A DNA stretch of 48,570 nt from Lenisia limosa (taxonomy: Eukaryota > Breviatea), in contig LPNZ01009078.1 in NCBI GenBank assembly GCA_001655205.1, positions 1-48,570 of the forward strand, written 5' to 3'. Numbering within the stretch: the stretch's first letter is position 1; each line of letters begins with the position of its first letter. The notes below the pieces were generated by a model. That model was given only the letters and a program-made list of their open reading frames with translations. It had not been told where the DNA came from and searched no databases. Shown piece by piece: positions 1 through 10,734 of the stretch. The position numbers and the translations under genes were made by a program.

Positions 1-247
1 AAATAAAAAATAAAGTTGTATCCGGCCGAAGCCGTCCACATCATCACGCTTATAAGAGATATTGCATTATAATACTATTAATTCACCCAATCATTTGCCT
101 TAAAACTCTGTGCACACAGCTTTCTGCCTGCCTCCCCAGCATACATAATATATGATATACTATATCACAATATGATATATAGATAGTATACTATACTGTC
201 TGATATTATACCTCTGAAACAGCCCGCTGTGTTATATCAGTCATAAA
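1..247. other. AT-rich non-coding flank
   Basis: No gene is supported here. From about 148 to 265 the sequence is a run of TATGATATA/TATACTATA-type simple sequence. Similar TATATCATATA stretches recur in other introns and intergenic regions of the window (for example near 14980, 16560, 17695, 24300, 27610, 43265 and 46230), so it looks like a genome-wide low-complexity component. Confidence 0.5.
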
Positions 248-1028
248 CTATGCTACATGTATGATATATTTGCAAACATCCCATACTATAGGCACTGAGC
301 AACCTTTGCTGTGAAGATAAAAGGATGTTCTTGAAATATTCAGAGTTAGGCGGCACCTCACATGTTTGTGGAGCATAAGTGCCAATACTGGAGCATGTTG
401 AATCTGCGCAGCTCTAAAGTAGAATTTTAGTGAACATATTATATTGTTTGCTGCAATGCAAATTCTGAGTAGTTGTACGCTCAGGTTCCAACCCCCTCCT
501 ACTCGGTACTCATAAGACGTTAAATACGACGGTCCTTGAATCACGGTTACCAAACGATCCGTTGGAAGGGATAAGAAATAGCTGGTCCATGGAAGAGTGC
601 CTGTTTCACGATACTATACTATTAAACGATCGTGGAGTTGATATTACCAAAAAAAAAAGAGTGGAACGACGGGCGAAAACCTTTCCAACCTGGATGGAGA
701 GGATATGCATCGCACACTGAACCAAAGCCGAAGTGTCGAATCTCATTGCACTGTCCACTGACAGGAGCAGGGCTTGATTTTCGGCCAGGCATACTGGAGG
801 GTGAGAATTCTCCTGGCTCTGGCCCACCCTTCGCAGTGAGGTTGTCAATTTGTGTTTGCATTTCAGCCATTTTCAGGAGAATGGAATTTCCTGGCTGTGA
901 GAAGCCATTCCAAGAGAAAAACACTCACCATTTAGCAATATATCATTCATTTCAACAACTCCATTACTGTTTAAACGGACGGAACTGCCAACGCAAAAGA
1001 GATAAAAGAGGAGCCAAAAAAGCATCAT
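248..1028 (-). CDS. possible small secreted protein, divergent from the Cys-rich gene
   Basis: Read on the minus strand from the ATG at 1028. The first exon encodes a strongly hydrophobic, signal-peptide-like start (MMLFWLLFYLFCVGSS) and then a polar stretch. A GTGAGT donor about 100 nt in and a nearby CAG acceptor restore the frame into NSILLKMAEMQTQIDNLTAK, a short coiled-coil-like heptad stretch, followed by a Pro/Ser-rich segment. A second candidate intron near 555-695 would join a further open frame ending at 248. The family is not recognised. The signal peptide and canonical splice signals support it, but the second intron is uncertain and the downstream part may be chance reading frame. 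It would share a promoter region of about 415 bp with the gene starting at 1444. Confidence 0.35.
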
Positions 1029-1289
1029 CTCTTCTCTGTGTTTTCCTGCTGTGCGAGGAGGCTGCTGTGCTGTGCAGAGAGCCAAAAGAGAGCTGAAGCT
1101 GGAACACGAAGAGCCTGCGAAGAGCCGGAGAAGGGCAGAAGCCGCCAGAAGTCTGGGTGGTCTGGGGTGGTTCGGTTGTGAGCAAAGTTGGGCCGGCCGG
1201 CCGGGCGCCGGGGGAAATGGAAACACGGCGGCGGTAGTGCGTTTTAAGCGGCTCGACCTCGACAGTTTGGCTCAGTCTCCATGCGGGGG

Positions 1290-1298
1290 ATATAAATC
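1290..1298 (+). promoter_or_regulatory. TATA-like element upstream of the Cys-rich gene
   Basis: The sequence GATATAAAT lies in an otherwise GC-rich stretch about 150 bp before the ATG at 1444. It is a candidate core promoter element. Position and composition are the only support, and the distance would imply a 5' leader of roughly 120 nt. Confidence 0.25.
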
Positions 1299-1443
1299 TA
1301 TACATTATAAAAATTAATTTTTTTGAAATGAAACTGAAAAACTGAAAAACTAAGCGGGTACTGCTTATCTTTCTTGATTATCTTAATATTTGTTATTTTT
1401 TTATATATTTTTGAAGAAACGAGAGCTTGATTATTAAAACAAA

Positions 1444-4400
1444 ATGAGGGTGCTTCTTTTTATCGCCCTTTGTCTGGTTCAGGCGGTATTCTCTGTGCCT
1501 GCAGTTACGAACTATGTTTTCCACTACGAAGATTTCGAGGTTGACGACTCGGCCATGAAGGGCTTCCGCATTGAGCTCACTTTCGACCAAGGTAGGTACT
1601 GTGGTTCCCTTTTATTACTCGGATTATCTTTAGTGGTGTTGTTTCACTTAATTCAGATATTGTTTACGACACTGTCAATCCTTCGACTCTTGAGATCACC
1701 AAGGATGGCTTCGAGGAACTCTGGATAGCAACAAATAACACCAACTTTGCCACTATTTCTGTAAGAATTGAGTTGTTTTTGTCTCACTTTTCAGTGCAAT
1801 GGTGCGGACATTTTCACCGACTTTGTCCCCAATCAAGGACCTCCCCTTAACGTCTTCCTGCTCCCTCCTACTGAAGACCCACTTTCCGACCTTCTTATTG
1901 GAATGGACGGTTTGCGGGCCTTTCTTCAATTTGTCTTTTAATTGGTTTGATTATACTTTATTATACGGTTTCGCGTGAGTTTCGCGATTCTTACAGTTTA
2001 GGAGTTTTCTTTGACAACGTGACAATCTCCGACAACAAGCTCGTTCTTATGGCAATTTTGGAGTTTTCTGAAGACAAGAAACGCGAATTTTCATGTAGGT
2101 TCCTTTTCTATTGTTTACTCTTTCAGGGCCTCCTTTCTCCGCTGATTCCGCCTTGGAATGCGCCAAGAACGGTACTCTCACCCTTACATGGAACCCTTCC
2201 TTCCCCTACATCAAGGCTGCTTCAGGTTGGTTGTTTTTGCTTTGCTGTTTTTGTTCTGACCCTTCAGACCTCTCTCTCCCGACTGGTGTGATCACATTTG
2301 ATCAAGCTCACGTCTATGATGCCCCTGCTATGTGTTCTGAAGCTGGTGTAAGTGGGGCGTTCTTCTATGCTCATCCCTGCTGTTGCTAATTGCTTTGCTG
2401 GGTGTTTAGCACTTATATTACAGCTTATGTTCCTTTTTTTTCTGTTTGATTTTGCTTTGAAATGTTTTTTTTTTATTTTGGCTCTTTTTGACTATTTAGC
2501 TGAACATTGCGATGAAACGTATTGATGATGCGATGAAGCGCCTTCGTTTCATGCGTTCCGAGAACTCGATGAGAGTTCTTGGAGGTGCTTTTAACGTAAG
2601 AGGGCCTCTCAGGGCATTACAACTCCTCTTGTACATGATTAACTTCTGTAGGGCCTTTTCCAGCAGCAATCATTCCGCGACTGTATGGAACTGACCAAGT
2701 CCCTGGCCATTCTCGAGGACAAGGAGTATGAAGTCTTTGATGACAGGTGCCATGCCGAAGAGGGAACTTCCATCTTCAACAACGACCCCTGCTGCAACCT
2801 TGGTTGGCTTCATGTGCTGATCCCTGCTCCAACCCTGCTCTGTGGATAGGGCTGACCTTGTAGAGCTTGCACGTTCCATGTGCTGCGCTGAGCGTGAGGC
2901 TAGCGTCATCGAAGAGGCCATTACTGGCAAGTCAGTATGAGGGGCTCTGGCGTCCGTTGGCTCATTCAACATTCCACTTACGATATTGTAGGCCGTGGTC
3001 GACACCTGCGAGTCTCCCACCAAGGTCGGCATCATTATCGACCACTTTAAGGAGTTCACTGAGAAGAACAACAAACAGGAGTCCGGCTGCGACTTCGACT
3101 TTGACGAGTGGGTTGCCTTATATTGCTTCTTGCCACACTTCCCGCTTGACTGACTCCTTAGCCTCGGATTTGACAGAGCTGGACAGTGCCTCCGTGGCCT
3201 TGGCGAATACAACTGGTGCAGAAGCGACGGTTTGCGGCTGAGGAACATTGTGATATATATACCCTGAGTGCCAAGCCTTCGCTTACCTTCCAGACGACTG
3301 CCCCATCTCCTGTGACCAGTCCATTCACCGCTGCACTGGTACTCCCCAAGCTCTTGCCGGGGCCGTCTTCGACTGCTTCATCGAGGAGACTGAGCCCGCC
3401 ATCGTTTTCAAGTTAGCATCGCCCCCCATAGATCCCATCTATCTCAAACCTCATCTTACACAACCCAATTTCTTGTCGCGGATCTACTGACCCTCCAGCA
3501 TGCTCCGCGCTCTCAACGCTCACGAAGGTCTCAGCAGCATGAAGGACAAGTTCGTCGGTGCTGTCATCGGCAACGACTGCCAATTCGGTGAAGAAGTGTA
3601 GGATGGCTTCTGTGCTGATTAGCCATTCCTTTTTGTATGAGATCTCTTACTTTCAAGCCTGTGCCACATTCCTTCTGCCAACCAGGATAGCTGCCAGCAT
3701 TACGGCTGGAGTGCCCGTTGGGTGTACTACCAAGGCGGCATGACTTGCATGTCAGTTGTAATGTTTTTTTTTTGTTAAATTGGCTGTTTTCTTCTTATTT
3801 ATTGCTTAGTGTCCCCACCCGCAAGGACCACTGCGAGCACTTTGAAAAGGAAGGCGCCACCATGCTCAACCCCAAGGCCCACCTCGATGATGTCATGCAG
3901 GCTGACGGCAAGGTCGTTCTCACCGTAAGCGATCGCTGCGTTGGTCTTCACACGTTTAATACTGCGTTGGTCTTCACACAGTTAATACCTTTAAGACATA
4001 ATAAATATACTGTGTTGTTTTGACCATCAGGTTGTTGAGGCCAACAGTGCCGTCTGTACCTCCATGCAGTCTTGCAACTACGACCACTCTCTCGACATGG
4101 GAAGCTGTGAAAGTGAGCAGAGGAGCACCGTTTGTCCGCGTGTGATGATTCTGACATTGCAGCCACTGGCAGCTTCTGCCGCACCGACGAGGAAGGTCGT
4201 CGTGTTGACGAACGCGTTGAATGTGTCGGCATGATGCAATACGATGATGCCTCTTGCTCTGCCGCTGGCGGAGTCATGAGACGCAAATGGGTTTGTGGGC
4301 TTTAAGTGCTGTCTTCTGCTGTGTTGAAGTTGGCAGTGGTGACACTTCTAGGACAATGACGACTCTTGCCTCTTCCCTGAGACCACTGTTGAGACCTGCT

Positions 4401-7400
4401 TTGCAAGAAACGTTGGCCTCTCGTTTTTTTTTTTTTTTTTTTTTTTNNNNNNNNNNNNNNNNNNNNNNNNNNNNNNNNNNNNNNNNNNNNNNNNNNNNNN
4501 NNNNNNNNNTTTCTTTGCTTTACCTCTGCAGCTAAAGTGCCAGCTTCCTTCTGAGCCTCTTGAGGAAGGCGACTACGCACATTGCTGGCAATCAAGCTGC
4601 TACACTGAGGCGGTGGGTCACTGTTTTGATCTTCTCTTCTGTTCCAATTGAGCTCACCGCTCAGAACGCAACTGTATGCGACACCCTCCCCAACCGCGAG
4701 TACCACCAAGTCATTAACGGCAAGGATGTTTGCTTCATCAGTCTCGACCATGAGGAGTGCCCTCTTGCTGGCTACACCTTCCAAGATGGCGTTTACTTCA
4801 CAGCTGGAAAGTTGGCAAGTTTGGGTTGTTTTTTCCTCACTCACCAAACGGTTCTGAGTGTCACACTGTAGCTTCATTTCCAAGGAGACTTGTGAGAACA
4901 ATGTCTGCACTGTCGGAGGCCAAGGCCCCTGCAACGAGGTAACGGGACTCTCTTTATTCAAGAGCAAAAGTTTGTTGATGATCTCTGATCTCTATAGCGC
5001 TCCCACTGCGAAGGCCCCAGCTGCCACTACTGCCGCCCCGGATTCAACGACCAAAGTGACAGCTATGGTGTCTGTGTTCTTCCTGTGAGAGGAGGGGATA
5101 TGAAGTGCTTAAAAGGCTTCATTTGCAAGCCACTGACGAACCAGGGCACTACTGAGACCTGCAATGGCGACAGCAAGAAGTGGGACTACACTGACAACAT
5201 CTGCTACAAGGAGACAACTGAAACCGTAAGCTCCTCAACTGACCTCAAAAACCGTACTTGTTGCCAATGTTGTTCTCATCCCTCAGGATTGTGACCTTCT
5301 TGGTGGTATTATGTACATGTGTACCTACGATCTTGCCGGAGAGTGCAAGTCTGACACTCGTGCCCATCTTCTCAACTGGTTGGTGATGTGACCTCTTTAC
5401 TAAACACAATAATGGTCGAAGTACAATCCTCATTTGAACAGCAAGGAAATTGAACGCTCCTGTGAAAACGAGGAAGACTGCCATGCTTCCCACTCCTGTT
5501 CTGACGACTACATGTTCCACGACGGAGGACTCTGCTTCTTTGACGTATGTTTCAGTGTTGTTGAAATGTTCACCTTGTAGTGATCTGCATTACTTTTTGG
5601 CTTTTCTGTTTATTACGTGTACTGTATCTCACATTGTAGGCTGTGATGAAGGAGGATGCTCATGAGCTCAGAGACACCAGGGAACCCACCCATGACGTAA
5701 GTTTTGTGATATCTATCTGGGGTTATGGTTTGTTTCATTATTTAGGAAATTTTCCACAACGGAGATTCCTCTTCTCTAGACCATTGGGAATATGGCTACG
5801 TGGTCAAGCATGACTACAGAGCCAACATGACCATGTCCATGTGCACAAACAGTAAGCGACTGGTCCCCTGAGTTTCCCGTTGCACCAATGACTGAGCTGA
5901 CCCTCTAGACGGTGGCAAGTGGTTGACTAGGGCCACCAACGAGGAGGAATGTTTGAGCCACATCTTCTGCCGTGAAGACGGCGACACCTTGACCAAGATG
6001 AGCCTTGACGAGTGTGACGCCTGCGGCTATGACGACTACCGCGAAGCTGAGTGGCAGTCCGGCTACTGGCGCAATGGCGAGAGCGTTGCTGCTACCTGGA
6101 CCCCTAAGGAGGTATGTTGCTGGTTTGATTGCGTCTGTTTTATTGTAACCACCAATTTGACACTTCAGTTTGCCCCCACCTATACCTTTGAGGAGTCTGT
6201 CAGGGTCAACCTCATCCAGCAAGCTTTCATGTCTGCCATGTTCCAGAAGATCGGATCCGTATGATGGAAGCTGCTACTCCTATTGTGCGAAACTGTCATA
6301 ATCGTGCGTGACCCTTTCAGTTGTACGAAGTCACCCTCCGTTGCCACTTCGGAATCCAGATGGCCTACATGCCCCGCCTTGCCTGCGATTGTGCTGAAAA
6401 CAAGGAAGGCTGCTTCGGTACTGTTGTCAAGAAGCGCGTTGCCACCCAGGCCGTCAAGGCCCACGTCGCTGCTAAGATTGAACTTCCCTCTGCTTCCGTA
6501 AGCTCTCGCTGTTCTGATAGGCTCTTGTTATACCCTCACATTCTTCTCACGACTTAGGTTGATATCCCCGCCGCCGTGTTCCCCGAGGACGCTGGAGAGG
6601 TTGAGATTACTTTCGACGAGGTCACTGCTGTGAGTGGAGTTATATTTTTGCACCGTCTTTTCTTTGTTATTATACCATTCTTCCAGTTCTTTGCATTCCT
6701 CACCCCTTCCAGCTTGACGTGATCGGCGCTCTTCGTCGTCGTGGCGCTGGCGTATACGCCATCATCAAGGACGGCGAGGGCACTCTTGTCGGCCAACTCT
6801 GTGGGGGGATCTTTTAGGATTTTTTGAGTGGAGGTGTGTGGGAACTTACAATGCCCTAACCCTACAGATGGTGATGGACTTGAGATTGAGTCTTCTGTTG
6901 CCCCCACTGCTGACTTCCAAGTCTGTCTCAAACCTGACACGTGAGTTATTAGGGCGCTACTTAACTCTCTCGTACCGTGTTCCATGCTCACAACGTAGTT
7001 CCATCCCCACTGACGCTGCCTATGTCATCAAGGACTTCTCCAAGGGTGATGCCAATGACAAGCCCGGAGCCCCTCTTGGTGTAAGCGTTCTCTCACTTCT
7101 GTTTTCTCTTCTGATGCATTTCTCACCATTCAGCTTACCATCACTATTGATGGCGACAAGTGGTGCGCTGACGTTGACTCCATGGGTCTCTACTTCCCCA
7201 TTCTCCGCTTGGACGAGTTCGTTCCTGGTTGGTGGTCTACGCAACCTTTGTATTTCCAACCCCCAACTCGTTTTTTTTTGTTTCAATTTTCCATTTTCAC
7301 CCCCCCCCCCCNNNNNNNNNNNNNNNNNNNNNNNNNNNNNNNNNNNNNNNNNNNNNNNNNNNNNNNNNNNNNNNNNNNNNNNNNNNNNNNNNNNNNNNNN

Positions 7401-7449
7401 NNNNNNNNNNGGCGCCTGCCTCGTTGCCCTTCTGGCCCTTCTCTTCTAA
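1444..7449 (+). CDS. large cysteine-rich secreted or surface-anchored protein
   Basis: The ATG at 1444 opens a classic signal peptide (MRVLLFIALCLVQAVFS) and the gene ends at TAA 7447-7449. I could follow more than 20 exons joined in phase by short GT-AG introns, the shortest 34 nt (1761-1794), giving a protein of roughly 1,000 residues. The mature part is rich in spaced Cys, including CC pairs (NDPCCN, SMCCAE), CEGPSCHYCRPGF, CENEEDCHASHSC and DECDACGY. The last exon ends in a hydrophobic tail (GACLVALLALLF), as in a GPI-anchor signal or a short C-terminal membrane segment. Extracellular location and disulfide bonding are inferred; no known domain was recognised. Gaps at 4447-4509 and 7312-7410 fall near splice sites and may hide an exon. 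It converges with UBA3, 145 bp away. Confidence 0.82.
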
Positions 7450-7594
7450 TCTCTTCTTTTTGACTATGATACGTGTCCACTTTTGATAACTATACTTTTT
7501 GATTTTGGTGCTTATATATATTTAGTTTTTTGATGGACAACTTGACGGTCAGGGGTTAAGTAATTAATAATATCAGATATGGTGAACGAATATG

Positions 7595-10390
7595 CTACTC
7601 GGCCTCCATTGTGGGGTACTCCAGCTTGATGCTCATAGTATCTGTGTCTTTCGCTGTCAACACTAGCTGGGGAGGGCGTAAAATTGGGGGAAAGAAAACA
7701 ACAAATCAACACACAAGGGTTCAGAAAAACTAAGCCCAATAGCACAAATGTGAAGCAGATGAAAAACTTTGAAAATTGTGAAAATGCCGGGTGCACCCCT
7801 TTTTAACCTCCTCCCTGAATTTATAATTTCACACTCCCCGTTTTCATCATAGCATAGGTACTTTTCCAGCCGACATCACTGGCTTAATTTCTCGTCTTCC
7901 TTCTTCCTTCTAATATCTCTAATATCTCAAGAGGTAAGGAGGAAACAGCGCGGCGGCGGTTGGTTCGTTTGCAAAAAAAAGGGGGCAAATAAAGTTCGCA
8001 ATTAAAATAGTCCCTTCAGTCCCTACAATTGCAATATTGCATTACATCTCACCTCATCTCCAGGCTTGACACCCAGCACTGACATTCGCATAGATAAGTT
8101 CTAGGAGGTGACCAAAGAAAAGTACTGAGTAAAATGAGAGAGTTTGCAATTGTGAATGTGCTGTGACATGCTAATTTCTGATTTGCACAAACCTTCTTTG
8201 TGGCCATTTTGAGAAATGGCGGATTTGACATATAGAGGGTTTTCCCAAGTGATGATATTGCAGGCATTTCAAGATACTTAACTGGGAGGGAGTGAAATAA
8301 AACAATTACCGTAAATGAAATGAGCTCTTTGAAAATAAAGCCTACACTCATCTGTATCTAGGACTTCTTGAAGAGTTGGGTCGTGGTCAAACTTCAGGTT
8401 TTTCTCTTTCAAGCCGCACGTGAGGCAGCCTGGTAAATGTCAGCCGGAACTGAAACCTTCGTGGTAGCAAATTCAAATGTATTTTGGAGCACTAAGCACA
8501 TCACTCTGACCTTCCATCACATCTGTTGAAAGAGTGCAGGAGTAGCCACCATCTGTTCCGTTCCACATACAGAAGTTGTCTAAAAGGGGCATGCCCTGAA
8601 GGGTAATACCTAACCCATCCTCATTAATATGGCAGTATTTTCAGTTCGGCTGAGGGCCTACCATGCAGTACTTGAAAGCTTCAAGGGAAGACTGTGCAGA
8701 CACAATTGAATTGGTCGAGGCTACAGCCGGAATAATGTTACCCGCAACACCCGCTACCATTGCCCTATTCACTCCTGGAAGAGTTACGAAATTTGATCGG
8801 GAGTCGAGTTGTAATTCTATAGTATAATACGCAGACCATGGATTCCATGTTCATTTGCCCGTGCAATTGCGTAGGAAGTCAATAAGTCCACGTGGTCATT
8901 GTTGTCCTTGTCGTATTCTTCATCTACGAGGTAAATTAATATTGCGTAGCGTTAATATGACCTTACCATTGCATTGCTTCCATTTGATCAAAAGGGCCCA
9001 TATCACACAGTGCTGGGGCTGGAACAGTGAGAAAGTGAAGGGATAGAGGAACAAAATATGATAAAAGTCCAAGAAATGCAATATTTTTAGCTTAAGATGC
9101 CAGCAATATCATTTTCCGCAATTGAGGTAGACACACACCTGTCTTGGAGTGGAGGCAACCGTACAGACCGGGACGGTTTCTTTTGCACCAAAGAGATCCG
9201 TTCCGCATTCGAAACAGGGTGTTTCAAAGGGCGAAATGCGGCGACAATGGCCTTGAAACCCTGTCGAAAAGTGAAAATGCTCTATTATTAGTTTTTTTGT
9301 TTGGGGACGGGCAAAATAGACATAATATGATGTAGTGTTAGTATGTGATGTTCACCCGTTGGTTTGGTCATTCCAACTTCCAAACCTTCACTGCCTGCAT
9401 CAATCATCAGGTAAGGGTCCTCTTGTGAGTGCAGCGTGTGGACCAAGGAGTTCACATAACGCCGAGCCTCTACGTTATCCAAGCCTAAGATATTACAGCA
9501 AGGTTTCAAATAGGAAAATTGTCTCGGATAGCAGATTAATTATCGAAGAATAGGCCTTCCTTGGAGCGATTTAGGTATATTATTCCATTTTGTATTGATA
9601 ATGATTCTTAAGTGATTTTGAGAATGGCAAAAGTGGCGTGATTCACGCTTAATATGACACACAATTAATAACAGTGTGTTTCGAATATCCAGAAATATGA
9701 GTAAAAGAGAGAATATGAGATGTACACACCGCACCCACCGCTCAGCATGATTTTAGTTTGTTGCGTCACAGAAGAAGGCTAAAAGGTAAGAGTCAAGGTA
9801 AGCATTAGTTATTGTCCCCCCTATTAATCGAAGCCTACAAGCTGTTCGACTCTTGAAGAGTGACACGTGATTTTAACCCCGGGGTAACGACTTCGAATTG
9901 TTTCAGCCGCGCTCTCAGCCTTCAGCTTTCCAACATGGTGTGGTCTTAGCAGGTTGGAAATTGAAGTAAATAGACAAAGCATGAAATTTATCTGTTTAAT
10001 AAAACCATGTATGAGTAACAAAAACCAAATCAAGGTTGCGTCCATAAAGAGATATATGACACTATTATTGTCCAATAATACTGTCAATATCTTTGTACAC
10101 GCTATTTATAGGACTCTTCAAAAAAGACGTGTCAATTTTCTGAGTTACCTGAAAAGGAACTGCCTATTGAGGTTGGAAGACGAAATCGTGTCCATATCAA
10201 CAATGTGAATGTTTTTGTGCCCTACTCAATCAGAGACAAGGAAGGCAAGAATGTGAAATTTATCCAGAACACAAACAAAAGATACAAGTGTATAAATTTC
10301 TATTCCACCCACCAGCTAAAACGACATTCTTCAAAAGTTCACAGCCGATTCCACCTGCACCAACAAGAAGCAGAGGGGTATCTATCATAG
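7595..10390 (-). CDS. UBA3: NEDD8-activating enzyme E1 catalytic subunit (UBA3-like)
   Basis: The enzyme adenylates NEDD8 and carries it as a thioester, working with APP-BP1/NAE1, to start cullin neddylation. The ATG at 10390 is followed at once by the nucleotide-binding loop LLLVGAGGIGCELLK. The next exons give VDMDTISSSNLNRQFLFR, HVGKLKAESAAE and GLDNVEARRYVNSLV. Then come the zinc ligands in CFECG, the catalytic Cys in VCTVASTPR, the conserved NIIPAVASTNSIVSA, and CLTCGLKEKN with FDHDPTLQEVL. The C-terminal E2-binding ubiquitin-like domain (SSLGKTLYMSN; final SIKLEYPTMEAE) ends at TAG 7595-7597. CLTCG plus LQEVL favours UBA3 over the SUMO E1 subunit UBA2. The N-terminus is short because the P-loop begins almost at the first Met, so an upstream exon may be missed. 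Confidence 0.93.
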
Positions 10391-10734
10391 TCAACACTTT
10401 GATAAATATCTTTATAAATTTGAGTTTTGGAAATAAGTCTATCCATTTATTATAAAAAGTTGTGGTATTAGACTCATACCTAGAGAAGCAGGACTCGGAT
10501 TGCTGAAGGGGGAAGCCCTTGAAAGCTAGGATATGTCAGACATGAATGTTAAAGGCAAAAACACTTTGCCCAAAATCTCCCCCTATTACATATCTAGGCG
10601 TATAAGCCATCTTTATAGCAGTCAATCAGTGAGTCAGTGAGCGCAATGTTGAATTTTTTTTGGTTTTATAGAGAAGAGATCTTTCGATCTAGTTTCACTA
10701 TAGCCAGATGAAATAAATGAACGTCCCTCTCAGT
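10391..10734. other. divergent intergenic region UBA3 / ADP-glucokinase
   Basis: About 344 bp between two start codons on opposite strands. AT-rich, with no convincing gene. It must hold both promoters. No TATA box or other motif stands out. Confidence 0.5.

Noticed and set aside
632-1096. Plus-strand 154-codon frame
   Set aside because: No homology or signal. The opposite strand offers a better model with a signal peptide and splice sites.
2784-2834. Imperfect 16-bp direct repeat (GACCCCTGCTGCAACC / GATCCCTGCTCCAACC) suggesting a non-canonical intron
   Set aside because: A normal GT-AG intron with a CTGAC branch motif, ending in CTTGTAG near 2860, restores the frame (CCNL to ELARSMCC), so no unusual intron is needed.
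2670-3248. Minus-strand 192-codon frame
   Set aside because: Antisense to well-supported exons of the Cys-rich gene and across its introns; no family resemblance.
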